From assembly GCA_963422465.1 (NCBI GenBank), contig OY730170.1, forward strand, positions 682,001 through 746,000: a stretch of DNA of 64,000 nt, read 5' to 3'. Numbering within the stretch: the stretch's first letter is position 1; each line of letters starts with the position of its first letter. The notes below the pieces were generated by a model. That model was not told the DNA's origin and did no database searches. It worked only from the letters and a program-made list of their open reading frames with translations. Shown piece by piece: positions 46,981-59,270 of this stretch. Position numbers and translations under genes: made by a program. Source of the stretch: Lichina pygmaea (Eukaryota > Ascomycota > Lichinomycetes > Lichinales > Lichinaceae).

Positions 46981-49900
46981 GTCCGCACTGCAGGCCAAGC
47001 TGTTCAGTCCTGCCTCTGCCAGAACTGCTGCAGGAGGAGCTGGCAGTTCACAAGGTTCCTGAGTAGTTCCCAGGTATTTTCCGAGTCTGGGTAGTTTTTC
47101 CACTTGACAAGGTATCGCTGACTTTTTCTCTTCAGGATCTGTTTGACCTTGAATTCCTGTTCTTCCTCTGGTTGGTAATGAAATGTTTCCTGCAAGGGTG
47201 TGCTCTGGTCAGCTAATTTGATCATTGAGATGTGAAAGTTTGGGTGTACCCGAGCGTCTCTCAGTAGTCACAGTCTGATGTTGACTGGTCCAGTTTTTTC
47301 TTCAACTGAAAATGGTCCAACCTTGACATAGTCAAGTTTCTTTGTCTTTGGTTTCTTTGTTTTCCAATTTCTTGTGAGGAGGTAGACTTTATCCCCCTTC
47401 TTTAGCTGAGGTGCTATTTTTGATGTCTTGTCTATTTGATGTTGTATTCTTTCTGAGGTCTCTTGAAGGTAGTGCCTTATCATCATGTGTGTTTGTCATA
47501 GGAGCTTGTCATGTTGGAGTGCTTTCTCTGTGTTTGGTGAAGCTCTGCTTGGCATCCTGATGTTCGCATATTGTCCAAAATTGGCAAAAAATAGTGATTC
47601 CTTTGTTGAGTCTGATCTATGCTGGTTGATTGCCAGCTGTGCCACCAGTAATAACTGTACCCAATTGCTGTGGGTCTGGTTGATGTAATGCTGTAAGTAA
47701 GTCTCCAGGACTTGGTTTGCTCACTCTGTCTGGCTGTCAGTTCGTAGGTGATAGGCCGTAGACATTTTGAGTTTTGTTCCCATGGCTGCACTGATTGTCT
47801 TCCAGTAGTTGGATGTGAAGAGTTTGTCTCTGTCTGTAATAATCATGATCAGAACTCCGTGGTCTCTGACCAATCTGTCCAGTAAAAAGTGTTCTAACTG
47901 TTCTGCTGTGTGGGTCTCCTTGAATAGTACTGCTATTAGATATTTTGTGAATCTGTCCACTATCACCATAATCAAGTTGTAGGTGATTCCTGTGACTGGG
48001 TCTTTGGACTTGGGTAGCTTTGTGATGAAGTCTATTGACATGTCTTCCCACAGGCCTCTTGGTATCGTGTTCGGGTGTCCTTCTCTGTATGGCTTGTGTC
48101 TTCTATGTTTGTTTTTCTGGCATAGTAGACACTTGCTGATGTAGTTTGTGACATGTTGTCAGAGGTTAATAATATTGTTCCCTGCGTGTTGGATAAGGTC
48201 TGTGGTCTTGGAGATTCCTGGGTGACCATGTACTGGATTGTTGTGGTAGTTCCTTATTAGTTCTTCAGTGTCTTCTGCCGTAAGCTTGTTGATCTGTGGC
48301 TGAGGCACCAGGTTTCCTTGCTGGTCCTGCTGTAAGATTGTTCCTTGGTGTTCATCCTCTTCCATGTGGTCTTTTCGTCAGCTTAGTGTGTCTGCTCTCC
48401 TGTTGTCTTGTCCAGGGGTGTATAAGATCTTGAACTTGTGTTGCTCTAGGAGTTCAGCCCATCTGACTTGCTGTCTGTTCAGCTTCTTGGTTGTTGTGAA
48501 TGTTGTCAGATTCTTGTGGTCTGTGAGAACAGTGAGTTCAGAACTGCTTTCCACGTACACTCTCCAGTGTTCGAGTACGTTGACGACTGCCAATAGCTCT
48601 TTGTCGTGGATATCATAGTTTTGTTCCGCTTGTGTTATTTTTCGTGAGTAGTAGGCAACTGGGTGCTACTTGCCGTCTGCCTGTTGGCATAGACATACTC
48701 CCACTGCCTGATCTGAAGCGTCTGTCTTGATTCATGTTGGTTGGCCTGTCTTGAAGTTGAGGAGAACTGGTTCCTTAGCGCAAGTGTCCTTGAGCTGTTG
48801 GAATGCTTTTTGTTGTCTCTCTGTCCACCGGTACTCCACGTCCTTCTTTGTGAGTTCTGTCAGTGGTGTTGCTATCTGTGAGTAGTTCTTAATGAACTGT
48901 CAGTTGAAGTTGGCAAATCCTAGGAAGGCTTGTACTTCCTTAACTGATGTCAGTGTTGGCCATTGCTGAATCACTTTGATTTTCTCAGGGTCAATCTTGA
49001 TCCCTTCAATCCCTATGATGTATCTGAGGAATTCAACTTCCAGTTTGTTGAACTCGCATTTCTTTGGGTTGAGCTTGAGCCCTGCCTGTTGTAGGTATCG
49101 TAGAATATCCTTCACATGTTTGGTATGTTCCTGTTACGTGTTCAAGTAGACAAGAATGTTGTCCAGGTAGGCAATAGCTGTTTGGTCCAGGTGTGCTCTG
49201 ATGATGTTGTTGATCAATGCTTGACATGTTGCTGGTGTGTTCGTGAGTCCGAATAGCATAACCAGATACTTGTAGTGTCTGTATCAGGTTCTGAAGGCTG
49301 TCTTCCATTCTTCTCCTTCTTTCATGCGTATCAGGTTGTATGCTCCTTTCAAGCCCAGCTTGGTAAAGATTGTAGCTTGGCTGATCCTGTCTCGCAATTT
49401 GTTCGCATTTGGCAACAGATATCAGTTCTTGATGGTAATGTTGTTGAGTTTCCTGTAATCCACACAAAGTCGAAGACTTCTGTCTTTCTTTGGTGCAAAT
49501 AGTATCGGGTATTCTGCTGGCGATTGAGATTCTCGAATGAAACCCTTTTTCAGGTTTTCCTCCAGGTACTCGCAAAGTACTTGGAGCTCTTTCTCTGATA
49601 ACTGGTAAATTGGTCCAAATTCTGGCTCTGTCCCTGGTTGCAACTTGATCTCATGATCCCAAGGTTGGTGCTTAGGCAACACTGCTGTTGTTGTCTCTTC
49701 CTGAAAGAGGTTATCATACCCAGGTCAGTATTCTTCAGGGATCTCCAGAGGGTTAACAACTTCCTCTCTCTTCATCTCTGACTGTTTGGCCACCTGGTTC
49801 TGGGGTGTGCCTGTCAAGGTGGACCTCTTCTCTTGAGAGTTGTCCTTTCTGTCAGTGAGGTTCGACTGAGGACTCCTTCCCTTATCTGTCCACGCCTTCT

Positions 49901-51859
49901 GCGGCTGGTAACAGGTCCAAGCTGTGTTGTTAGTGCAGTTCCTAAATGTGAGTACTCCTGTCTTCCAGTTAACAACTGGGTTGTGCTTCTTTAGCCAAGG
50001 CATCCCCAAATAGATATCCTGAGTGGCCAACTCAACAATATCAAGGTGGATCCTTTCAGCATAGTGTCCGGTAACTATTTCCATTGGCTGTGTCTTATGG
50101 CAGACTAGCTCTGTCTGTCCATTTGCCATCGTGAGCTGATAGGGCTGCTGCTTGCATTTCCTTCCAGTGCTAAGGGTATCATAAAGTTGTCTTGAGATGT
50201 AGTTTCCGCTGGCTCCAGAGTCCACAAGTGCGTATGTCTGTACTGGCGTGTTGGCGTGTAGTGACACAGGCAATCACAGGTGCTTTGCGTTGCTAGGGGT
50301 CATGTTGTTGAGCTCCCGATGTTGCCCCTTGACAAGGGAGTTCAGTCTTTTCCTGATCGAAGTGTCTTACCACTGACTGGGCAATGGGTCCAGCCATTCC
50401 CATCAGTTCTGAGGAATCTGTTCATGAATTTGTCTTGCTGATGCTTGTCACATCCAGGCTTGAGGCAGTACTGCCAATTGTCAACGTAGCAGTTGTAGTT
50501 GTTGCCTTGCTGTAGGAACATGAGGTGTTTGTGCCAATCATGTGTGTGCCCGGGGAATGTGGTGTGTTGGTGTTTGTCTCAAAGATGGGTCTCACACACA
50601 TCCTTCTCGCAATTGACCCAATGCTTGTGGCAGGTGGTGTGGTAGGGTGAATGTCCTCCATACCTTCATAGTTGTTCGTGGTAGGTGCAGTAGTGCTTTG
50701 TGCAAAACCTCCACTGTAGTTCGCCGTACTGTAGATTTTGTAGGTCTATGCTGTAAGTATAGCTTCCTCATGGTATTTCTTCTTTGATAGATGTGGGTTT
50801 GTCTTGGTCCCTATCAGAGGTAGTTAAGGGCTCCTGTCCCTTGTCCTGACCTGTCTGTTCTGGTAGGTCCTTGCCTCCTGATGTTGCCAGTTGGTGGGCT
50901 GCTTCCAATGTCTGATTGTAGTTGTCCTATTGTTTGAGAGATAGCTAAGCCTCTCCTGGTGGGTCCTCTGGCTTGATGATATTCCAGTCTCCGTTGAGCG
51001 TATTAAGTTGCTGTCAGTGCACCTTGTTCTTTGAACAACAGTCTTTCGCCATGTGGCCTAGCTTGCCACAGGCATAGCACTTCAGTGCTTTCCCCTTTTT
51101 GTTGTTCCTTCCCTTCGTGAACCTTCCCTTGTGGTGGACTGCATCCAGTTCCATGGGTGCATAGCCATATAGGTCATGTGGCAGTGCTTTGTTAGGTGGC
51201 TTGTAGTGGTTGCTCACATGCCATGCGGGGTGGCTGTATCCTCTGTCGTGGTGTTTCTCCATCACTCACTTGAATAGCTTGTCATCGATGTTGATTGCTT
51301 GTGCGATGAGTTCGTCCAGTGTATTGACTGCTTGTCCGTCGAAGGTGATTTCATCCTTCATGTTTTCCTTGAGTCCACGTCAGTACATGACTATCAGGGT
51401 GTTGTTGTCCCAGTCAGTCAGTACTGAGTATTGTTTGAACTGCGTGGTGTACTCTGCGGCTGAGCGTTGTTGCTTGATGTGCTGGATCATTTGTATAGCC
51501 ACTTTGTCTTTGTTAGATGGTCCAAGGATCCTTTTGATCTTGTCCTTGAATCATGTCTATTTTGTCATCTATTCTGTTGTGCTGTTGTGGTCTCTGTTTC
51601 CTGAGAGATGTTTGTTGACGTAGGGCTTCATCCATTGATAAGCATTGCCTCTCATGTAAGTGGTTGCGAAGAGGGGCCACTTGTCCTTAGGCAGCTTTGT
51701 CTCTGGTTGGAATTGAAAGTAGACTTGGAGTTACATGAGCCAGTCGTCAACCTTGTTTCTTTCGCCGTAGAATAGGTCTGGCTTGGTAACGCTAATCTTT
51801 CCATCTGGGAAGTTGGGGTTGGTTGCTCCTGAGGTACTCATCCTTGAGGGTCTTCAAAG

Positions 51860-52511
51860 TGTTGCGGTCTGTACCATACTGTCCTATCCGAGTATAGGAT
51901 TAGGGCAAGAGGTGGAAGGCGGGTTGGTTCTCGCAGGAGAGGAGTGTCAAGGAGTGCGAAGGGGCTTGGTGGAACATGGTGGTGGTGACACCTGATCAAT
52001 GGCTTCGTACAAAAGGATTGTATTGAAGTAGATCTAGTTGTCTGGATCACAACATGAGTTGAAGACAATTGTTCCATAAGGGAACTATCACCAGACTATA
52101 TAGTGCTGGCCTGTCAAGACAATCAAGATTGTCTCGACAGTCTTGACGTCAAGACAGGTGAGATTGTCTCGACAGTCCCACCATGTTATGCACCCTGTGT
52201 CGAGACGGGTGAGATTGTCTTGACAGTCCCACCATGTTATGCACCCTGCGTCAAGACTGGTGAGATTGTCTTGATGCTTCATGCATCCTGCGTCAAGACT
52301 GGTGAGGTTGTCTTGATGCTTCATGCATCCTGCGTCAAGACTGGTGAGATTGTCTTGATGCTTCATGTATCCTGCGTCGAGACTCCCGTGTGTGTCTCGA
52401 CAGTCACGTGACCCCTTGTTGGTTGGTCACTTGACTTCCATGGTGTCCTCTTGCCTGGCCCGTGGCCTGATTGCCTATAAATGAGTGGCTCCCATCCTCT
52501 GGGTTGTAACA
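51860..52511 (-). repeat. Gypsy B 5' LTR (right)
   Basis: 652 bp, same length as the left copy, and mostly alike apart from scattered C/T-type differences. It is followed by the TAAAG duplication at 52512-52516. Confidence 0.92.
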
Positions 52512-52539
52512 TAAAGTTGTCTTGAAATGTAGTTTCCAC

Positions 52540-54123
52540 TGGCTCCAGAGTCAACAAGTGTGTATGTCTGTACTGGCGTGTTGGCGTGTAGTGACACTGG
52601 CAATCGCAGGTGCTTTGTGTTGCTAGGGGTCATGTTGTTGAGCTCCCGATGTCACCCCTTGACAAGGGAGTTCAGTCTTTTCCTGATTGAAGTGTTTTTC
52701 CACTGACTGGGCAATGGATCCAGCTATTCCCATCAGTTCTGAGGAATCTGTTCGTGAATTTGTCTTGCTGATACTGGTCACATCTGGGTTTGAGGCAGTA
52801 CTGCCAATTGTTGACGTAGCAGTTGCAGTTGTTGCCTTGCTGTAGGAACATGAGGTGTTTGTGCCAATCATGTGTGTGCCCGGGGAATGTGGTGTGTTGG
52901 TGTTTGTCCCAAAGGTGGATCTCACACGCATCCTTCTCGCAATTGACCCAATGCTTGTGGCAGGTGGCGCGGTAGGGTGAATGTCCTCTGTACCTTCGTA
53001 GTTCGCCGTGCCGTAGATTTCGTGAGTCCATGCTGTAAGCATAGCTTCCTCGTGGTATTTCTTCTTTGATAGATGCGGGTTCGTCTCAGTCCCCATCAGA
53101 GGTGGTTAAGGGCTCCTGTCCCTTGTCCTGACCTGTCTGTTCTGGTAGGTCCTTACCTCCTGATGTTACCAGTTGGTGGGCTGCTTCCAATGTCTGATCG
53201 TAGTTGTCCTATTGTTCGAGGGATAGCTGAGCCTCTCCTGGTGAGTCCTCTGGCTTGATGACATTCCAGTCTCCGTTGAGCGTATTAAGTTGCTGTCGGT
53301 GCACCTTGTTCTTTGAACAACAGTCTTTCACCATATGGCCTAGCTTGCCACAGGCATAGCACTTCAGTGCTTTCCTCTTTTTGTTGTTCCTTCCCTTTGT
53401 GAACCTTCCCTTGTGGTGGACTGCATCCAGTTCCATGGGTGCATAGCCATATGGGTCATGTGGTGGTGCCTTGTTAGGCGGCTTGTAGTGGTTGCTCACA
53501 TGCTATGCGGGGTGGCTGTATCCTCCGTCGTGGTGTTTCTCCATCGCTCGCTTGAATAGTTTGTTATTGATGTTGATTGCTTGTGTGATGAGCTTGTCCA
53601 GTGTGTTGACTGCTCATCCGTCGAAGGTGATTTCATCCTTCATGTTTTCCTTGAGTCCACATCAGTACATGACCATCAGGGCGTTGTCGTCCCAGTCAGT
53701 CAGTACTGAGTATTGTTTGAACTGCGTGGTGTACTCTGCGGCTGAGCGTTGTTGTTTGATGTGCTGGATCATTCGTATAGCCACTTTGTCTTTGTTAGAT
53801 GGTCCAAGGATCCTTTTGATCTTGTCCTTGAATTGTGTCTATTTTGTCATCCATTCTGTTGTGCTGTTGTGGTCTCCGTTTCCTGAGAGATGTTTGTTGA
53901 CGTAGGGCTTGATCCATCAATAAGCATTGCCTCTTATGTAAGTGGTTGCAAAGAGGGGCCACTTTTCCTTAGGCAGCTTCATCTCTGGTTGGAATTGAAA
54001 GTAGACTTGGAGTTGCATGAGCCAGTCGTCAACCTTATTTCTTTCGCTGTAGAACAGGTCTGGCTTGGCGACGCTAATCTTTCCATCTGGGAAGTTGGGG
54101 TTGGTTGCTCCTGAGGTACTCAT
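52540..54123 (-). other. Gag region of Gypsy A
   Basis: The minus strand begins with MSTSGATNPNFPDGK about 20 bases after the LTR and includes the CCHC zinc knuckle CYACGKLGHMVKDC near 53320-53365. It is homologous to the gag of Gypsy B. It is part of a broken fossil element. Confidence 0.85.
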
Positions 54124-54141
54124 CCTTGAGGGTCTTCAAAG

Positions 54142-54702
54142 TGTTGCAGTCTGTACTGTGCTGTCCTAACCGAGTATAGGATTAAGGGCGAGATGCGGAA
54201 GGCAGGTTGGTTCTCGCAGGAGAGGAGTGTCAAGGAGCGCGAAGGGGTTTGGTGGAACGTGGTGGTGGTGACACCTGATCAATGGCTTCGTACAAAAGGA
54301 TTGTATTGAAGTAGATCTAGTTGTCTGGATCACAACATGAGTTGAAGACGATTGTTCCATAAGGGAACTATCACCGGACTATATAGTGCTCAGTTCGTGA
54401 GCACAGTGAGCTCTGCTCACTTTGCTCACGGTTCATGCACGCTGCGGCGAGCTGGGTGAGCTCTGCTCACTTTGCTCACTTGTTCATGCACGCTGCGGCG
54501 AGCTGGGTGAGCTCTGCTCACTTTGCTCACTTGTTCATGCACGCTGCAGCGAGCTGGGTGAGCTCTGCTCACTTTGCTCACTGTTCATGCACGCTGCGGC
54601 AAGCTGGGTGAGCTCTGCTCACTCTGCTCACGCATATGCATGCTGCGGCGAGCACCCCCTGGTTTGTCTCGCCGGTCACGTGACTGGTTCCCGTGTCACG
54701 CT
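54142..54702 (-). repeat. Gypsy A 5' LTR, larger part (split by Copia)
   Basis: It begins TGTTGCAGTCTG like the left LTR and carries about four of the ~51-bp GAGCTCTGCTCAC units. At 54702 the Copia element interrupts it. The remaining piece is 59633-59710. Confidence 0.93.
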
Positions 54703-54897
54703 TGTTGGGATAATCGGTGTCGGTGACACTTCAGAATGACGAGGCACTTAGAAGACAATAGGATCTTGTATTCAATAGGATGTACTAAGACATTCGTCTA
54801 CAATGAAAAATGAGAAAACCTTCCTTCCTCCCAATCTAGGGTTAGCGCCCTTCTGTAAGTCACGTGGTATGACGTTGCAGATCGCCCAACTTCAACA
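54703..54897 (-). repeat. Copia LTR (left, 3')
   Basis: 195 bp, TGTTGGGATAATC to ACTTCAACA. The first bases inside the element (54898 on) are a run of C, the polypurine tract on the coding strand. Confidence 0.95.
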
Positions 54898-55001
54898 CCC
54901 CCCCTCGAGCTGCACCTCCACTTTGCAATTTAGCTTCCCCAAGGTGAGTATGTGGGCCCACCGTCCTCGTCCGCTGCTGCTTCCATTAGCTGACATCTCG
55001 T

Positions 55002-58000
55002 CTACTGTGTCAGACCAAGTCCCTGCAGCTTCTCCTTCCGTGCCTGAGTGCTGAGTGGCTTCGTGAGCTCGTCCGCGAGCAATTCCGCAGAAGGCACGTA
55101 TTCAACCTGCACTTTATCCGAGGCAACCTGCTCACGAATATAGTGGTATTGGACATCGATGTGCTTGGTCCGTGCGTGGAATTCCGGGTTCTTCGTCATC
55201 TGGATTGCCGATTGATTGTCCATGTCAATCCTTGTGGGTCCCGTCTGCTTTATCCCAAGCTCCGCTAACTGTCGCGATACCCAGGCTTCTTCTCGTGCTG
55301 CTGCCGTTGCAGCCATATACTCGGCCTCCGTACTCGATAGGGCGACAACGGGGGTCTTTTTGCTTGCCCAGGTGATTGCACCTCCGTTCAGCAGGAAAAC
55401 GTATGCTGCAGTCGACTTCCTTTCGATCAGGTCATCCGCGAAACTGCTGTCTGACGCTCCTGTGAGTCCTTCGTCCTTCCCAAATTGAATCCCTCGCTCA
55501 GTTGACCCTTTCAGGTATCGGAACACTCGTTTGGCGGCCTTCCAATGCACATCCGTTGGATTTTGACAATAACGGCTGAGTCTTCCCACTGCATACGCAA
55601 TGTCTGGTCTCGTACTGACCATCAAGTGCATTAGTGACCCAATTGCCTCTTGATATCGAGTCTTGTCCACTTTTGATTCCACCGGTGAGTCTTTCACCTC
55701 CTTATACGCCCTGTCTAACACCTTTATTGCTCCAGGTTCCATTGGCGTTGCGACTGGGTGGCAATCCGTCATGCCAAACCTCTCGAGAACCTTCCTGGTG
55801 TATCCGGGTTGTGACAAGGTGAGTTGTCTCTTCTTCCGGTCCCTCGTTACCTGCATGTTGAGGATCGTCTTTGCCTCGCCGAGGTCTTTGATTCTGAACT
55901 CACTGGCTAACAGCTTCTTGACCCAGTTGATCTGCTCCATATGTGGACTGATAAATAGCAAGTCATCCACATAGATCAGTATCGTGAGTCCTTCCTTCAT
56001 CCCCCCCTTCGTGAGGATACTGAAGTCTGTTGACAGCTGTCGGAAACCATGTTTCAATAGGAAACTGGTAAGTCTCCTATTCCAGAGCCGGGCTGACTGC
56101 TTCAGTCCGTACAGTCCCCTCAGCACCCTGCAGACCTTCCCTCTGGTCTCCACCCCTTCCGGTGGTTCCATGAAGATCTCCTCGTCAAGATCTGCAGCCA
56201 GGTAAGCGCTCTCAACATCACCCTGGTGGATCTCAAGGTCCTCCGTTGCGGCAATTGCTAATAGCATCCGCAGGGAGTTGTACTTCGCAGTCGGGGCAAA
56301 CGTCTCGATGTAATCGATTCCTTTCTTTTGTGAGAAACCCCGTGCGACCAGTCTTGCTTTGAATTTGGTGACCTCCCCTTGCTGATTCTTCTTCAGGTCA
56401 AATACCCACCTGGAACTAACCAGGTTCTTTCCAGCAGGTAGGTCTTCAAGTCTCCACGTCTTGAAGCTTGCTAACTGACTCAATTCCTTCTCAGTAGCTT
56501 TCCTCCATTCGTGTCCGAAAACCGCGTCGTTCACCGCTTCTTCGTACGACCCCGGAATCGTCGGTACGGGCGCCACAGCACCTCGCTCTTCTGTTGCAAA
56601 GGCACCTTCCTTTGCCTTCCCTGTTGCCTTGCGGATCCGCGTACTCCGCCTCGCTGGCTCTGTTTCCTGTGCCCTTTCAGACCCTTCCTTCGTGGCCTTG
56701 CCTGTGGCCCTGTTCTCTTGTGGACTTCTTTCAGGTTCCACACGACCTCTTCCTTCTGACTCGTTCGACTCCTGAGCTCCTTCCTCAGGTGCTTCAGCTG
56801 GTCCTTCAGCCACTCCTTGTCGGGGCTGCCAAGGTGAGTCTTCCGTCCCTTCCGCGTCGTATCTTACTGACTCTTCGTCACTGTCTTCTTCGTCCGGTTC
56901 GTCCGACCGATCAGGTACGCCTTGCACCTGTCTCTCTGTCCTGGTTTGCTCGGGCACTGAGGTGACCTGTGGCCACCCCCCCTCAATGCTGTGCTCGGGC
57001 CCTGAGGTGACCTGTGGCCACCCCCCCTCAATGCTGACCTTCTCCTTAGGTCGCACCTGCGCTCGTTGTCCCACGATCTCTTCCATGAATCGTACGGACG
57101 CTGCAGCCGCAATCTTCTTCGTCTCCGGGTTCCATACCAGGTAAATGTGATTACCCCGGTACCCCACCATTACTCCTTTCCAGGCCAGTTGATCTAACTT
57201 CTTCCTCTTCTCCTTCGGTATATGCACGTATGCGACACACCCAAAGGCTCTCAGATGGCCTGCGTTGACGGTCCGTCCCGTCCATTCTCCTTCCGGCAAG
57301 TCCTTCCTATCCCCGTGTGGCAGCTTGTTGTCCAGGTACGCTGACGTCTGGGCTGCTACGGGCCACAGCTGCATCGGCAGCTCCGCGTCCGCCAACATCG
57401 CTTTCACCCGACCGATAATCGTTCGGTTATACCGCTCGGCAACCCCGTTTTGCTGTGGGTTGTACGGCACGGTGGGTTCTTCTCTTACTCCCTCTGGCTT
57501 CAGACGCTTCAAGTACTGACTGATGTATTCTTTGGCGTTGTCACACCGTATCCTGCACAGCTTCTCGCCGGATTCCCGTTCCACCATGGCTTTCCAGCTG
57601 CCAAAAGCGACGGGTAGCTCACTCCTGAGCTTCATGGGATACACCCACGTCATCCGGGTCCAGTCATCAATCATCGTCAGCAGGTACCGTGATCCGTCGT
57701 ACCCTTCATCTTGCAGAGGTCCGCACACATCGGTGTGCACCAGTTCGAGCTTTCTTGTCGTTGTTGCTTCAGCCTTCTTCCGGAGAGTCTTCTGCATTTT
57801 GGCTAATATGCAGTCCTCACAGTTCTCGACTTCCTCCTCATCGTACTCGAACCCTTCGAGTTTGCCGGTGAGTGCTGCCCTCTTCATGACAGCCTTGCTT
57901 GCATGCCCTAGCCTCCGGTGCCAGGTCTTCTTCTTCGCGTCTGCAGGACTCTCCTGTCCTGCCCCGCCGGTCGGGCTCTCCTGTCCCGTCGCGAGGACCA

Positions 58001-59270
58001 CCTCGCCATTTGCCTTCAAGTGGTACGTGCCCTTTTCTCTTCTGGCCGTTACCCTTCTTCTGCCATTCTTTATTATGGCCATCTCCCCATTCTTTGTTGT
58101 TGTCTCGAACCCCTTCTTGTCCAGATCTGAAACTGACATCAAGTTGGCAGTCAATCCAGGTACGTACAGCACTCCTGTGACTGTCGCAACACCGCTCTGC
58201 TGGTTGAACCGGGTCCGTACAGTTCCTACACCTTTGATCGCAAGCCTGTCTCCGTTGGCTACTGACAGGTGGCCTCCCATGGGTTTCAACTCAACGAATA
58301 GTCCGAGGTCCCAGCTCATGTGTCGGGTCGCACCGCTGTCAACGATCCAATCGCTCGTCCGTGGTTCCCCGATCACCAGATCTGGTACAAGGCAAGTGAG
58401 GTAGGTCTTCTCTCCTTCCTCATCCTCCCGGTACGTTGCCGCTCTTGCCTTCTCCCCTCTCTTCCTGGGTTTCACCGGGGGTTCGTCCTCCAATGGGGTT
58501 CCGTCTGCTGACCGTGTCGCGAAACATTCAGACTTCCTGTGCCCTGTCCGGTCACACCGGAAGCACTTCATGTCCTTTCCGTCTCGTCGGCCCTTGCTCC
58601 GTCCTTTGCCCTCTTTACGGACAGCCAGTGCCTGCTCCGCTTCTCCCTTGATGATCCGTGCCTCTTCTCCTGCTAACTTCTGCAGGACCTTGTCCAGTTC
58701 GTCGATCTGATCCGTCGTTATGAGGATCTTCTTCATGGTATCGTACTCTGGCGTCAACGACTCTAGGAGCAGGATCACTAATGTCTTTTCCGGCAGTTTC
58801 AGCGTCGAGTCGTAGCTCTCTATTTCGGCATTGAGCACACGGATCCTCGACCCTCTCTCTTCTATCGTTCGGCCGAGGTCCTTCGAAAACAGCTGTACCA
58901 TCGCGTTGTGCAGCTTCTCGTTGTTCGGCCGTTCGTGGATCCCTTTCAGGGTCTTCCAGATGTGGTAGGGGTGCTCGATCCGTCTGACGTGTTTTTGCTG
59001 CTCTTCACTAATTGACGACAGTATGATGTCTGCTGCCTTTCCTTCTTCTGCCTTGCTATCCTGCCACTCCTTTGTGGCCTCGATCCGTTGACCTTTGGAT
59101 CCTGTTGCTGACGTTTGGGCAGGCTTCATCTCTGACTCTTCTGGCTCTACAAGGACGGTGTGCCAGACTCTTGCGGCCAATAGCCGCATCCTGATAACTT
59201 GTGCCCAGTCTTCATAGTTCTCTGGGCCCCGGAGCAGGACCTTCCTGCCCTGTTCCTTCTTGTCTTCCAT
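55002..59270 (-). CDS. Copia Gag-Pol polyprotein
   Basis: One frame of 1422 codons with all Ty1/copia parts in family order. It has a UBN2-type Gag N-terminus (residues 1-230), a CCHC knuckle CFRCDRTGHRKSEC near 236-249, and protease DWIVDSGATRHMSW near 307-320. The integrase zinc region is HRRLGHASKAV...CEDC, and its core starts HTDVCGPL near 515. Reverse transcriptase includes LVARGFSQKKGIDYIETFAP, VESAYLAADL and YVDDLLF. RNase H contains ALSSTEAEYMAA. A short tandem duplication (SIEGGWPQVTS twice) lies in the integrase-RT linker. The frame looks whole, and no Gag-Pol frameshift is needed. Confidence 0.95.
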   Translation of the reverse strand: MEDKKEQGRKVLLRGPENYEDWAQVIRMRLLAARVWHTVLVEPEESEMKPAQTSATGSKGQRIEATKEWQDSKAEEGKAADIILSSISEEQQKHVRRIEHPYHIWKTLKGIHERPNNEKLHNAMVQLFSKDLGRTIEERGSRIRVLNAEIESYDSTLKLPEKTLVILLLESLTPEYDTMKKILITTDQIDELDKVLQKLAGEEARIIKGEAEQALAVRKEGKGRSKGRRDGKDMKCFRCDRTGHRKSECFATRSADGTPLEDEPPVKPRKRGEKARAATYREDEEGEKTYLTCLVPDLVIGEPRTSDWIVDSGATRHMSWDLGLFVELKPMGGHLSVANGDRLAIKGVGTVRTRFNQQSGVATVTGVLYVPGLTANLMSVSDLDKKGFETTTKNGEMAIIKNGRRRVTARREKGTYHLKANGEVVLATGQESPTGGAGQESPADAKKKTWHRRLGHASKAVMKRAALTGKLEGFEYDEEEVENCEDCILAKMQKTLRKKAEATTTRKLELVHTDVCGPLQDEGYDGSRYLLTMIDDWTRMTWVYPMKLRSELPVAFGSWKAMVERESGEKLCRIRCDNAKEYISQYLKRLKPEGVREEPTVPYNPQQNGVAERYNRTIIGRVKAMLADAELPMQLWPVAAQTSAYLDNKLPHGDRKDLPEGEWTGRTVNAGHLRAFGCVAYVHIPKEKRKKLDQLAWKGVMVGYRGNHIYLVWNPETKKIAAAASVRFMEEIVGQRAQVRPKEKVSIEGGWPQVTSGPEHSIEGGWPQVTSVPEQTRTERQVQGVPDRSDEPDEEDSDEESVRYDAEGTEDSPWQPRQGVAEGPAEAPEEGAQESNESEGRGRVEPERSPQENRATGKATKEGSERAQETEPARRSTRIRKATGKAKEGAFATEERGAVAPVPTIPGSYEEAVNDAVFGHEWRKATEKELSQLASFKTWRLEDLPAGKNLVSSRWVFDLKKNQQGEVTKFKARLVARGFSQKKGIDYIETFAPTAKYNSLRMLLAIAATEDLEIHQGDVESAYLAADLDEEIFMEPPEGVETRGKVCRVLRGLYGLKQSARLWNRRLTSFLLKHGFRQLSTDFSILTKGGMKEGLTILIYVDDLLFISPHMEQINWVKKLLASEFRIKDLGEAKTILNMQVTRDRKKRQLTLSQPGYTRKVLERFGMTDCHPVATPMEPGAIKVLDRAYKEVKDSPVESKVDKTRYQEAIGSLMHLMVSTRPDIAYAVGRLSRYCQNPTDVHWKAAKRVFRYLKGSTERGIQFGKDEGLTGASDSSFADDLIERKSTAAYVFLLNGGAITWASKKTPVVALSSTEAEYMAATAAAREEAWVSRQLAELGIKQTGPTRIDMDNQSAIQMTKNPEFHARTKHIDVQYHYIREQVASDKVQVEYVPSAELLADELTKPLSTQARKEKLQGLGLTQ

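Larger units (their letters stand above)
45866..52511 (-). mobile_element. Gypsy B: chromodomain LTR retrotransposon nested in Gypsy A
   Basis: A 6646-bp element of a sister subfamily to Gypsy A, inserted into the protease region of Gypsy A. Parts on the minus strand are gag about 50290-51840 with a CCHC knuckle (CYACGKLGHMAKDC), protease about 49730-50270 (YALVDSGASGNYI) and reverse transcriptase about 48960-49700. RNase H (about 48380-48900), integrase (about 47230-48230) and chromodomain (about 47050-47225) follow. It is broken, with of the order of ten or more lesions. Its LTRs differ at several C/T positions, so it is old, though younger than Gypsy A. Confidence 0.92.

Noticed and set aside
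57523-58404. 293-codon plus-strand frame
   Set aside because: It lies wholly antisense to the Copia polyprotein and has no recognisable domain.
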